DNA from: Armatimonadota bacterium
Lineage (GTDB): Bacteria; Sysuimicrobiota; Sysuimicrobiia; Sysuimicrobiales; JACQTN01
Length of the DNA: 11,860 nt
Direction of reading: 5' to 3'
Assembly: GCA_016210785.1 (NCBI GenBank)
Contig: JACQTN010000485.1
Span: forward strand, 1 to 11,860
A model generated the notes under the pieces. That model was not told the origin of the DNA and ran no database searches. It saw only the letters and a list, made by a program, of their open reading frames with translations. Below, one piece after another: positions 1-7,036 of this stretch (positions are counted from its first letter, which is position 1; the number at the start of each line of letters is the position of its first letter). The translations under genes and the position numbers were made by a program.

Positions 1-1125
1 CAGCCCCGCGGCGATCACCACCAACCCGATGCTCAACGGGCCCACCAGTTCCGCGGCACGCTGAAAGATCTGGCGCCACCCGAACGCCAGCCCCAGGCTC
101 TCCGGCGGCGCGGCGTGACTGATCATGGTAATGGTGAGGGGCTGTGACAGCCCGTAGGCCAGGCCGGTCACGATGGCCAGGCCGGCCTGCCCGACCACGA
201 CTCCGGCAGCCATGGGGATCAGCCCCAACCCGACACCCAGCGTCACGCAGATCACGGTCAAGAGACGCGGCCGGCCGACGCGTGCGGCGGCCCACGCCAG
301 CAGCGGGCGGATGGAAATGGTGGCGGCGCCGCCGACGGCCAGCAACAGCCCGATGGTGCGGCTATCAAACCCCACGTGGTTCAGATACACAACATAGTAC
401 GAAGCCTGCAGGCTGTAGCCGAACAAAAACAGGAAGCCGGCGACCAGGCTGAACAGCACCACTGGGGTCCGGAGCAGCTCCAGGGAAGACCGCCCCTGGG
501 CCGGCCGCCGCTGGGCCACGGCGCCCCGCTCCCCAGGCAGCCACATGGCCAGCGGCAGGCTGGCCAGGGCAAACCCCGACGCCACCAGCATGCCGGCCCG
601 GGGTCCGCCCCACCCGGCCAGCAGCCCGCCCAACGCCGGGCCCAGGACGTTATCCAGCGCGATAATGAAAGTGTAGCGGCCATACATGGCATCCCGCTCG
701 CGCCGATCGGTGGCCAGCGCAATGAAGGCCTGTCCCGCCACCGACGCCACGGTCACCGACAGGCCGATCAGGGCCTGCCCGACCATCATGGCCAGGACGG
801 AGCCCGCTTTCCACATCAGCGCGGTGGCCGCCAGCATGGTCAGAGCCGCGCTGACCTGCAGGCCACGCGCCGGGAGCCTGTCGGCCAGCCGGCCCGTAGG
901 CACGGCCAGCAGCATGGGCAGGATCGCCTTAGATCCCACGACCATGCCCACCGCGAAGGGGCTGGCGTTCAACGAGAGCGCCAGCAGCGGGACCACCGGC
1001 ACGGAGATTTGCCAGGCCAGGAACAGCGTGAAGTTGAACGTGGAGACGCTGAGCACCGCAGGGTGCAGGCCCAACCAGTACCGGGCCTGGCCCGCGCCGG
1101 CGCGGGACTGCACCCACTGGCTCAC
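1..1125 (-). CDS. MFS transporter, 3' end cut by window edge
   Basis: An inner-membrane secondary transporter of the major facilitator superfamily. I read 375 codons without a stop from GTG at 1125 down to base 1; the usual length is about 400, so only the last helix or so is missing. The translation is a run of hydrophobic segments beginning near residue 22. A motif-A-like loop, PTGRLADRLPAR, lies at about residues 76-87, where the loop between helices 2 and 3 is expected. A charged central loop (ATDRRERD, then PGERGAVAQRR further on) is followed by a second hydrophobic half. GTG 1125 is the only start codon in this frame after the GntR stop at 1189, but no good Shine-Dalgarno site precedes it; the strong one serves an ATG at 1151 in another frame. 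It lies just downstream of the regulator and is probably cotranscribed with it. The substrate is unknown; import or export of the locus's compound is an inference. Confidence 0.85.
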   Translation of the reverse strand, partial: MSQWVQSRAGAGQARYWLGLHPAVLSVSTFNFTLFLAWQISVPVVPLLALSLNASPFAVGMVVGSKAILPMLLAVPTGRLADRLPARGLQVSAALTMLAATALMWKAGSVLAMMVGQALIGLSVTVASVAGQAFIALATDRRERDAMYGRYTFIIALDNVLGPALGGLLAGWGGPRAGMLVASGFALASLPLAMWLPGERGAVAQRRPAQGRSSLELLRTPVVLFSLVAGFLFLFGYSLQASYYVVYLNHVGFDSRTIGLLLAVGGAATISIRPLLAWAAARVGRPRLLTVICVTLGVGLGLIPMAAGVVVGQAGLAIVTGLAYGLSQPLTITMISHAAPPESLGLAFGWRQIFQRAAELVGPLSIGLVVIAAGL

Positions 1126-1151
1126 AGCGCTGCAGGCGGCCGGACGGCCAT
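1122..1151 (-). other. Possible 9-codon leader cistron (or frameshifted true start) of the MFS gene
   Basis: On the minus strand an ATG at 1151-1149 opens the short frame MAVRPPAAL and stops at TGA 1124-1122. That TGA overlaps the MFS start as GTGA. The ATG has the best ribosome site nearby (AAGGGGAG at 1167-1160, 8 nt away), whereas the MFS GTG has none. Either the MFS gene is translated by coupling to this tiny cistron, or one base is missing or extra here and the MFS protein really begins at this ATG. The sequence alone cannot decide between the two. Confidence 0.4.
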
Positions 1152-1159
1152 CAGGGATT

Positions 1160-1167
1160 CTCCCCTT
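1160..1167 (-). promoter_or_regulatory. Shine-Dalgarno AAGGGGAG upstream of the MFS gene
   Basis: A purine-rich ribosome site lies 8 nt before ATG 1151 and about 34 nt before the MFS GTG. Its spacing fits the ATG and not the GTG, which is why the start of the MFS protein is in doubt. Confidence 0.6.
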
Positions 1168-1188
1168 GGGTCTTCGGCCGCGCGGTGG

Positions 1189-1827
1189 TCAGGCGCCCCG
1201 GGCGACCAGCTCGGTGGTCAGCGACTTGATGTGGCGGCTCATGGCCTCTCGCGCTCGCTGCGGCGCGCGATCGGCCAGGGCCGCGATGATGTCATCGTGC
1301 TCCCGGACCGATGATTCGATGAGCACGGGGTGATAGTGGAAGACCACCCGGAAGCCCCGGACGCGGGAACGCAGGTTGGCGATGATCTCCAGGAGCACCT
1401 GATTGCGCGTGGCCTGATTCAGAACCTCGTGGAACTGGTCGTTGAGGGCGGCAAACTGGCCGACGCCCTGATTGCGCCGTCGCATCTGCTCGTTGAGCTG
1501 GGTGAGGTACTCAATCTCGGGATCGGTAATACGCTGCGCCGCCAGTTCCGCGGCATAGGTCTCGAGGACTGTGCGAACCTCATAGGCCTGCTGAATGGCA
1601 GGCAGGTCTAGATCGGCGACCCGCACCCCCTTGTACGGCTCGCTGACCAGGAGGCCGATCTGCACCAGTTCCCGGAATGCCTCCCGGATAGGAGTGCGGC
1701 TCAGGCCAAGCCGGCCGGCCAGCTCGTTTTCCACCACGCGCTGGTTCGGTTTGAGGTGGCCGGTGAGAATCATGTCCCTGATCTGTACGATCGCCCGATC
1801 CCGGCTGGTTTCCACTGTCCGCTCCAT
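1189..1827 (-). CDS. GntR-family transcriptional regulator, FCD (FadR-like) type
   Basis: A DNA-binding repressor or activator of 212 residues, the normal size for this subfamily. The N-terminal winged helix (about residues 8-72) contains the recognition-helix signature LSRTPIREAFRELVQIGLL at about 42-60 and the wing YKGVRVADL. The C-terminal FCD effector domain (about 78-205) shows the expected metal-ligand pattern: N129 with H133 in LNDQFHEVL, H177 in REHDDI and H199 in MSRHI. FCD regulators commonly bind carboxylates or related metabolites through this site. The ATG at 1827 starts right at the helix-turn-helix domain, with a modest GCAGGG about 7 nt upstream. The gene diverges from the hyuB operon, and a direct-repeat element (1842-1859) lies 15-32 bp upstream of its start, which suggests autoregulation together with control of the divergent operon. 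The MFS gene follows in the same frame after the TGA. Confidence 0.93.
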   Translation of the reverse strand: MERTVETSRDRAIVQIRDMILTGHLKPNQRVVENELAGRLGLSRTPIREAFRELVQIGLLVSEPYKGVRVADLDLPAIQQAYEVRTVLETYAAELAAQRITDPEIEYLTQLNEQMRRRNQGVGQFAALNDQFHEVLNQATRNQVLLEIIANLRSRVRGFRVVFHYHPVLIESSVREHDDIIAALADRAPQRAREAMSRHIKSLTTELVARGA

Positions 1828-1841
1828 CTCGGTGCCCTGCC

Positions 1842-1859
1842 GGCCAGATTACATACAAT
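1842..1859. repeat. Operator-like element, copy 1 (beside gntR)
   Basis: The sequence is GGCCAGATTACATACAAT. It recurs at 2069-2087 with one extra A (GGCCA versus GGCCAA). The shared uninterrupted core is the 14 bp AGATTACATACAAT (1846-1859). The half ATACAAT / ATTGTAT resembles half-sites bound by GntR-family proteins; the other half is degenerate, giving an imperfect dyad with outer ATT...AAT. It lies just upstream of the GntR start codon, a position that suits autorepression. Confidence 0.6.
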
Positions 1860-1862
1860 ATG

Positions 1863-1878
1863 CTCTGCCTGGGCAGAG
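1863..1878. repeat. Perfect 16 bp palindrome
   Basis: CTCTGCC and GGCAGAG are exact inverted repeats separated by TG. It sits 35 bp upstream of the gntR start codon and 4 bp from operator-like copy 1. It could be a second protein-binding site or a small hairpin in the gntR leader transcript. No T-tract follows on either strand, so a terminator is unlikely. Confidence 0.5.
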
Positions 1879-1884
1879 TCGGCT

Positions 1885-1891
1885 ATACAAT
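1885..1891. promoter_or_regulatory. Third ATACAAT half-site
   Basis: The 7 bp ATACAAT seen in both longer copies appears again here within GCTATACAATGCC. It begins 32 bp from the equivalent base of copy 1, close to three helical turns. Short matches occur by chance, so this is weak on its own. Confidence 0.3.
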
Positions 1892-1970
1892 GCCTGGCCA
1901 GAAATCGGCCTGGAGAAATTTCCCGTGGTGGATTTCTGTACTGCCAGGAATCCAAAATTGGCGATAGTGC

Positions 1971-1999
1971 TTGACAACTTTCTACGAGTCTCGCATACT
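1971..1999 (+). promoter_or_regulatory. Candidate sigma-70 promoter for the hyuB operon
   Basis: A perfect -35 box TTGACA (1971-1976) is followed after 17 bp by CATACT (1994-1999), which matches TATAAT at four of six positions. Transcription would begin near 2006, leaving about 150 nt of leader before hyuB. Operator-like copy 2 (2069-2087) would lie downstream of this start, where a bound repressor could block elongation. Confidence 0.55.
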
Positions 2000-2007
2000 A
2001 TTGTCAA
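1979..2007 (-). promoter_or_regulatory. Candidate overlapping promoter for gntR-MFS
   Basis: On the minus strand, TTGACA (2007-2002) is followed after 17 bp by TAGAAA (1984-1979), matching TATAAT at four positions. It almost wholly overlaps the plus-strand promoter because TTGACAA (1971-1977) and TTGTCAA (2001-2007) are exact inverted repeats. The two could exclude each other, or the repeat could itself be a binding site. The -10 box is weaker than on the plus strand. Confidence 0.3.
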
Positions 2008-2068
2008 AATAGCAGAAGCTGTCCACCAGGTCAAGTCCGGGGAACAAACGTCTAGTAGCCGGTTCTCA

Positions 2069-2087
2069 GGCCAAGATTACATACAAT
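2069..2087. repeat. Operator-like element, copy 2 (beside hyuB)
   Basis: GGCCAAGATTACATACAAT repeats the element beside gntR (1842-1859) in the same orientation, with 14 consecutive identical bases. It ends 68 bp before the hyuB start codon. TACAAT at 2082-2087 could pass as a -10 box, but no -35 box lies at the right distance, so an operator role is more likely. Copies at both edges of the divergent region would let the GntR protein control both operons. Confidence 0.6.
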
Positions 2088-2155
2088 CTGGTCTTCACCA
2101 TCCGTCCAGACTACCACCGCCACGGCCTTTGGACCGCCAGGGAGATGTACTGTTC

Positions 2156-3874
2156 GTGAACTGGACGGTTGACCCCATCAAGTTAGAGGTTCTCCGGCAT
2201 TACCTGGCGGGGATCGCGGAGGAGGTCTGGGCCACCCTCAGGCGAACGGCGTATTCTCTGACCATCAAGGAACGGGGCGACTGCTCCAGCGCGCTCTTCG
2301 ACGCCCGGGGTGAGATGCTGGCCTTGCCCCTCAGCGCAGTGCCTCTGCACCAGGGCTCGCTGGAGGCGCTGGTGCATGAACTCCTCAAACGGCATCCCGC
2401 ATCCAGCATGTGCCGCAAAGACATGTTCATCACCAACGATCCCTACCACGGCGGCACGCACACCCCGGACTACTGCGTGGTGGCACCCGCCTTCCACTCC
2501 TCCGAAGAACTGGCGGGGTTTGTCGCCAATCTGGGCCACCACGCCGATGTGGGCGGCCGCGTGGCCTGCTCCATCGCCGCGGACAGCGAGTCCATCTTCG
2601 AAGAGGGGCTGCTGGTCCCGCCCGTGCGCCTGTGCCGGAGTGGCCGGGTGATCCCCGAGGTGATCGCCATCATCAGCCGCAACTCGCGGACCCCCTTTCA
2701 GCGCAACGGCGACATCCGCGCTCAGATCATGGCCAACCAGGTGGGGATCCGCCGGCTGGAGGAGATCGTGGAGAACCTGGGCATGGCGCGCTGGCACCGC
2801 TACACCGCAGCGCTGCTGCACACATCGGAGCAGCGCATGCGGGACCTGCTGCGCGGCCTGCCCGACGGCGAATGGTCCGCCGAGGACTGGCTCGACGGCG
2901 ATGGTGCCGGCGGGCCCCCAATCCCTCTGAGGCTGATCCTGCGCAAGCAGGGCGACACTCTGACCTTCGACTGGTCCCATGCGCCGCCGCAGTTCAAGAG
3001 CGGCAGGAACGTGCCGCTCAACTCGCTCACCGCCACCTGTTTTTCCGTGCTGCGGGGTCTGCTGGACCCCGGGCTTTCCGCCGACGGCGGCGTGCATCGG
3101 GCGGTGCGGTTCGTGGCCCCGCCCGGGCGGTTCATCAACCCCAGATTTCCCGCCGCGGTGGGCGACCGCGCCACGCCCTGTCAGGTGCTCGCGGACCTGG
3201 TAGCCGCCTGCATCGGGAAGATGGTCCCCGAGCGGGCCATGGCCGCCAACGGTTGCTTTCAGGCCTGGGCATTCGAGGGGATCGATCCCAGGACCGGGGA
3301 ACCCTTCGCCAACTACGAGAGCGTGGCGGGCGCACTGGGCGCCACCACCTTTGCCGACGGCATGGATGCGGTGCGGGGCTGGCCGCTGGGCAGCATGAAC
3401 CCTCCGGTGGAAGCCCTGGAGCAGGACATGCCGGTGGTGGTCCGGCGCTACGAGCTGGCCACCGACTCCGCGGGCGCGGGACGGCTGCGGGGCGGCATGG
3501 GGATGCGGCGGGACATCCAGATCTTCGGCGAGCAGGTGCGGCTCACCAGCTACGCCATGCGGCAGGTGATCCCCCCGCCGGGGATCATGGGCGGGCGTCC
3601 CGGCAGCAAGGGACGCTTCGTCCTGAATCCCGACGCGCCAGAAGAGCTGCAGTTGCCGGTGGTGATCTCCAACCTGCCGGTGCCCACCGGCGCCGTCCTC
3701 AGTTGTCAGACGCCCGGAGGCGGCGGGCTGGGGCCTCCCGAGGAGCGGCCGCGGGAGAAGGTTCACCGTGACCTGGTGGAGGGACGCATCAGCGCGGAGG
3801 CCGCCTGCCGCGACTACGAGTACTCCACCCCGGCGCGAGATCAGGTGGGATCGCGCACCGGGCAGAACAGGTGA
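2156..3874 (+). CDS. hyuB: Hydantoinase B / oxoprolinase family protein, first paralogue
   Basis: HyuB-family subunit, 572 residues, near the usual length. With a HyuA subunit, relatives carry out ATP-dependent opening of hydantoins, 5-oxoproline or lactams, or carboxylate acetone or acetophenone. Family signatures seen: TIKERGDCSSALFD (36-49), VPLHQGS (62-68), FITNDPYHGGTHTPDY (91-106), NLGHHADVGGRVACS (125-139), then FEEGLLVPP, RATPCQVLAD, NYESVAGALGATTF and a C-terminal TPGGGGLGPPEERP. The Asp and His residues of the NDPY, HTPD and GHH blocks are the likely metal-site residues. GTG 2156 was chosen because AGGGAG (2139-2144) precedes it by 11 nt and the family alignment begins a few codons later (VDPIKLEVLRHYLAG). 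The frame is open further upstream, but that is non-coding. Its stop overlaps the second hyuB start (GTGA). First gene of the plus-strand operon; cytoplasmic. Substrate unknown. Confidence 0.93.
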   Translation: MNWTVDPIKLEVLRHYLAGIAEEVWATLRRTAYSLTIKERGDCSSALFDARGEMLALPLSAVPLHQGSLEALVHELLKRHPASSMCRKDMFITNDPYHGGTHTPDYCVVAPAFHSSEELAGFVANLGHHADVGGRVACSIAADSESIFEEGLLVPPVRLCRSGRVIPEVIAIISRNSRTPFQRNGDIRAQIMANQVGIRRLEEIVENLGMARWHRYTAALLHTSEQRMRDLLRGLPDGEWSAEDWLDGDGAGGPPIPLRLILRKQGDTLTFDWSHAPPQFKSGRNVPLNSLTATCFSVLRGLLDPGLSADGGVHRAVRFVAPPGRFINPRFPAAVGDRATPCQVLADLVAACIGKMVPERAMAANGCFQAWAFEGIDPRTGEPFANYESVAGALGATTFADGMDAVRGWPLGSMNPPVEALEQDMPVVVRRYELATDSAGAGRLRGGMGMRRDIQIFGEQVRLTSYAMRQVIPPPGIMGGRPGSKGRFVLNPDAPEELQLPVVISNLPVPTGAVLSCQTPGGGGLGPPEERPREKVHRDLVEGRISAEAACRDYEYSTPARDQVGSRTGQNR

Positions 3875-5634
3875 GGGCCGTGCCAGAGACAGTCTCGCCA
3901 GCGGTGCCTGAAATCGCGATCGACCCCACGCGGCTGGAAGTGTTTCGCAACTATCTGGCCGGCGTGGCCGAGGAAACGTGGTCCGCCATCAAGCGCTGCG
4001 CCTACTCCCTGAACATCAAGGAGCGCGGCGACTGCTCGGCGGCGGTCTTCGACCAGCATGGCGAGATGATCGCGCTGCCCAACGCCGGCGTCCCGCTGCA
4101 CCAGGGTTCCATGGAAGGGCTGGTGGAAGAGATCGTCAGGCGGTATCCCGAGGAGACCATCCAGCCTGGCGACATCTTCATCACCAACGACCCCTACTCC
4201 GGAGGCGCCACCCACACGCCGGACTATTGCTGCGTGGCGCCGCTGTTTGGCGACCATGGCCGGATCGTGGCGTACGTGGCCAACGTGGGCCACCACGCCG
4301 ATGTGGGCGGGCGCGTGGCGTGCAGCCAGGCGGCTGACAACGAGTCGATCTTTGAAGAAGGCGTCCTGATCCCGCCGGTGCGGCTGTGCCACGCCGGCGA
4401 GATGATCCCGGAGGTCTTTGAGATCATCTGCCACAACTCCCGGGAACCCCAGGACCGGCGCGGCGACGTCGCGGCGCACATCGCCTCGATCCGGGCGGGA
4501 CTGCGGAGGCTGGGGCAGATCCTGGAGTCCATGGGCACCGAGCGGTTCCTGGCGTACAGCGCGGCGTTGCTGGACTACTCCGAGCGGCGCATGCGCAGCC
4601 TGCTGGCCGCCCTCCCCGACGGCCGCTGGGAGGCGGAGGATTACCTGGACGGCGACGGCGTGGGATCGGGGCCCCTACGGTTCGGCCTGGTCATGATCAA
4701 GGAGGGCGGCACGCTCACCCTGGACTGGAGCGACGTGCCGCCCCAGATGAAGAGCTCGCGCAACATCCCGTTGAAGGCCCTGCGCGCCACCTGCTTCGCG
4801 GTAATCCGCAGCCTGCTCGATCCCGGCATGCATCTGAACGGCGGGGTGAATCGGGTGGTCACGTACGTCGCCCCGCCCGGCTCGGCGGTGAACCCGGTGC
4901 ACCCGGCCGCGGTGGCGGAGCGGGCCACGCCCTGCCAGGTGCTGGCGGACATCACGGCTACCTGCATCGGCCAGATGATCCCCGAGCGGGCCATCGCCGC
5001 CATGGGCGCCTTCCAGGGCTGGGCGTTCACCGGCATCGATCCCCGCACCGGCAAGACCTACGCCAACTACGAGAGCATCGCCGGCGGCCTGGGTGCCACC
5101 ACGTTCTCCGATGGCATCGATGCGGTGCGGGGCTGGCCGGCCGGCAGCATGAACCCTCCCATTGAAGCCTTCGAGCAGGACCTGCCGGTGATCGTGCGGC
5201 GGTACGAACTGCGGCAGGACTCCGGCGGCGCCGGGCGGTTCCGGGGCGGCCTGGGCATGCGGCGCGACCTGGAGATCCGGGGCCACGAGACGCGGGTGGT
5301 GGCCTACGCCATGCGCCAAGTGGTGGCGCCGCCCGGCGTGCATGGCGGGATGCCGGCCCCCAAGGCCCGCTTCGTCCTCAACCCCGGCACGCCGAAGGAG
5401 AAGGCGCTCCCGGTGGTGTTCACCAACCTGCCGGTGGACTGCGGCGACGTGATCAGTTGCGAGACCCCCGGTGGCGGCGGGCTCGGCGATCCCCGGCAGC
5501 GGCCGCGCGAGCTGGTGGAGCGCGACCTGGCGTCGGGGCTCATCGCTTCGGAGTCTGCGCGGCGAGACTACGGGTACGACCCGGCTGCGACACCAACGAC
5601 TCAAGTTTCCACGGCGAAGGAGAGCCTCCGATGA
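3871..5634 (+). CDS. hyuB: Hydantoinase B / oxoprolinase family protein, second paralogue
   Basis: A second HyuB-family subunit of up to 587 residues, collinear with the first from end to end and identical at well over half of the positions in the N-terminal part by eye. The same blocks are present: NIKERGDCSAAVFD, VPLHQGS, FITNDPYSGGATHTPDY, NVGHHADVGGRVACS, NYESIAGGLGATTF and TPGGGGLGDPRQRP. One residue is inserted in the GGATHTPD loop. The start is uncertain. GTG 3871 overlaps the previous stop. GTG 3880 is also in frame and has AGGTGAGG just before it. GTG 3904 is a further option close to where similarity to the first copy begins (IDPTRLEV). The 4 bp overlaps on both sides (GTGA, then ATGA with the next gene) indicate tight translational coupling. 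The pair may form a mixed HyuB assembly or serve two substrates; both are inferences. Confidence 0.93.
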   Translation: MRAVPETVSPAVPEIAIDPTRLEVFRNYLAGVAEETWSAIKRCAYSLNIKERGDCSAAVFDQHGEMIALPNAGVPLHQGSMEGLVEEIVRRYPEETIQPGDIFITNDPYSGGATHTPDYCCVAPLFGDHGRIVAYVANVGHHADVGGRVACSQAADNESIFEEGVLIPPVRLCHAGEMIPEVFEIICHNSREPQDRRGDVAAHIASIRAGLRRLGQILESMGTERFLAYSAALLDYSERRMRSLLAALPDGRWEAEDYLDGDGVGSGPLRFGLVMIKEGGTLTLDWSDVPPQMKSSRNIPLKALRATCFAVIRSLLDPGMHLNGGVNRVVTYVAPPGSAVNPVHPAAVAERATPCQVLADITATCIGQMIPERAIAAMGAFQGWAFTGIDPRTGKTYANYESIAGGLGATTFSDGIDAVRGWPAGSMNPPIEAFEQDLPVIVRRYELRQDSGGAGRFRGGLGMRRDLEIRGHETRVVAYAMRQVVAPPGVHGGMPAPKARFVLNPGTPKEKALPVVFTNLPVDCGDVISCETPGGGGLGDPRQRPRELVERDLASGLIASESARRDYGYDPAATPTTQVSTAKESLR

Positions 5635-7001
5635 AAGCGCTGGAAGAGATCCGCGTCATCAGCCCGCTGGGATCCCTCGGCTACGGCATCAACGCCGATT
5701 CCCTCAATCGCGCCATGGCCATGCGCCCGGACGTCATCGGCGCGGACTCCGGGTCCACCGACTGCGGCCCCTACTACCTGGGTGCCGGGGCGATGTACCA
5801 CTCCCGCAAGGCCATGAAGCGGGACCTGCGCCTGCTGCTCCGCGCGGCGCGTGCCGTCAAGATCCCGGTGCTCATCGGCAGCGCTGGCTGCGCCGGCGCG
5901 CGACCCCACGTGCTCTGGGCGCTGGAGATCCTCCACGAGATCGCCCGCGAGGACGGGCACCACTTCAAGCTGGCGGTGATCTACTCGGACCAGGACAAGA
6001 ACGTGCTGCGGCAGGCCCTGGCGGAGCGGCGCGTCAAGTCGTTCGCCGGCGTACCTCGCCTCACCCCGGCCACCGTGGACAGGTGCTGCGCGCTGGTGGC
6101 CCAGATGGGCACCCAGCCGTACATCGAGGCCCTGGACAACGGCGCCGAGGTGATCGTGGCGGGCCGCTCCTGTGATTCGGCCATCTTCGCCAGCTACGGC
6201 CTGTGGAAGGGTTTCGACCGGGCGCTGGCGCTGCACATGGGCAAGATCATCGAGTGCGCCTGCATGTGCGCGCTGCCGCCCACCGGCCGGGACGTGATCA
6301 TGGGCATCCTGCGGCGGGACGACTTCATCATCGAGGCGCCCAACCCCATTCGCCGGGTGACGCCGGGGTCGGTGGCCGGCCACATGGTGTATGAGGTGGA
6401 GCACCCGTATCTGCAGGAGGAGCCTGAGGGCACCGAGGACTTCTCCGCCGTCCAGATGGAGCCGTACGGGGAGCGCGCCACCCGCATCTGGAACTCCCGG
6501 TTCCACCCGCGGGGTAAACCGACCCTGCGCTTCGAGGGCGCGGAACCGCGAGGATACCGCTCCTACCTGCTGGGCGCCACCCGCGATCCCTTCCTGATCA
6601 AGCAGCTGGACACCTTCATCGAAGGGTGCACCCTGCAACTGAAGGAGCTGGAGGCAGACCAGCTGGACTTCGAACTGGACTGGCAGATCTACGGCCGGGA
6701 TGCGGTGTTGGGAACCATGGAGCCGGTGCGCAACGTCACCCCGCACGAGGTGGGCATCCTGGCGCAGGTGCTGGCGCCCACGCAGGAGCGCGCCCACGAT
6801 GTGGCGGCGTTGCTGGAAGCCCGCATGATCGGTTTTGCCTACGAAGGCGCGAAGACGCGCACCGCCCACATCGCCTTCCCGTTCTCGCCGCTGGTCAATG
6901 ACAACGGTGCCGTCTACCGCTTCGGCGTCCTGCACACCGTGGAGCTTCCCGATGCGCGGGACCTGCTGAGGTTGTTCCCGATCGAGTACTCCAGGGTCTG
7001 A
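5631..7001 (+). CDS. Acyclic terpene utilization AtuA-family protein (DUF1446)
   Basis: 456 residues from ATG 5631, which has a clear AAGGAG (5617-5622) 8 nt upstream and overlaps the hyuB stop as ATGA. I recognise the DUF1446/AtuA family from GADSGSTDCGPYYLGAG (37-53), IGSAGCAGARPHV (82-94), VAGRSCDSAIFASYGLWKGFDRA in the middle, and the later TPGSVAGHMVYEVEHPY. AtuA was named from the Pseudomonas citronellol/geraniol degradation cluster, but its reaction is not established, and nothing else here points to terpene breakdown (no acyl-CoA carboxylase or dehydrogenase). Conserved cysteines (C45, C87 and later CMC) may matter for metal or substrate binding; that is inference. Likely cytoplasmic, since no signal peptide or membrane segment is seen. 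It is followed after 35 nt by a DUF4387 gene, its usual partner. Confidence 0.87.
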   Translation: MKALEEIRVISPLGSLGYGINADSLNRAMAMRPDVIGADSGSTDCGPYYLGAGAMYHSRKAMKRDLRLLLRAARAVKIPVLIGSAGCAGARPHVLWALEILHEIAREDGHHFKLAVIYSDQDKNVLRQALAERRVKSFAGVPRLTPATVDRCCALVAQMGTQPYIEALDNGAEVIVAGRSCDSAIFASYGLWKGFDRALALHMGKIIECACMCALPPTGRDVIMGILRRDDFIIEAPNPIRRVTPGSVAGHMVYEVEHPYLQEEPEGTEDFSAVQMEPYGERATRIWNSRFHPRGKPTLRFEGAEPRGYRSYLLGATRDPFLIKQLDTFIEGCTLQLKELEADQLDFELDWQIYGRDAVLGTMEPVRNVTPHEVGILAQVLAPTQERAHDVAALLEARMIGFAYEGAKTRTAHIAFPFSPLVNDNGAVYRFGVLHTVELPDARDLLRLFPIEYSRV

Positions 7002-7036
7002 CCGCGCTCACACGCCCGCGATGGGAGGGGTGCTGC

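Larger units (their letters stand above)
1828..2155. promoter_or_regulatory. Divergent intergenic control region (gntR / hyuB)
   Basis: This 328 bp stretch holds no credible gene. It is noticeably richer in A/T than the coding DNA on both sides and contains repeated operator-like elements, a perfect palindrome and overlapping promoter elements, listed separately. The hyuB reading frame happens to stay open through it, but the translated residues there are low-quality and do not match the family. Confidence 0.8.

Noticed and set aside
376..1314. Plus-strand frame of 312 codons opposite the MFS gene.
   Set aside because: Gln/His/Arg-rich shadow; the minus strand gives a clean 375-codon membrane protein.
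2082..2087. TACAAT as a -10 box of a hyuB promoter.
   Set aside because: No -35 box at the right distance; it is part of the repeated operator-like element.
1595..2155. The hyuB reading frame stays open far upstream of GTG 2156, from an ATG at 1595.
   Set aside because: It overlaps the gntR gene antisense and crosses an A/T-rich promoter region; the residues do not resemble the HyuB family.
2183..3766. Long open frame on the minus strand opposite the first hyuB (527 codons).
   Set aside because: Mirror of a high-GC codon pattern; composition rich in His, Gly, Arg and Pro, no recognisable domain, and hyuB on the other strand is clear.
5601..6935. Long minus-strand frame opposite the AtuA-family gene.
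   Set aside because: Low-complexity Arg/His/Gly-rich shadow of a well-supported gene.
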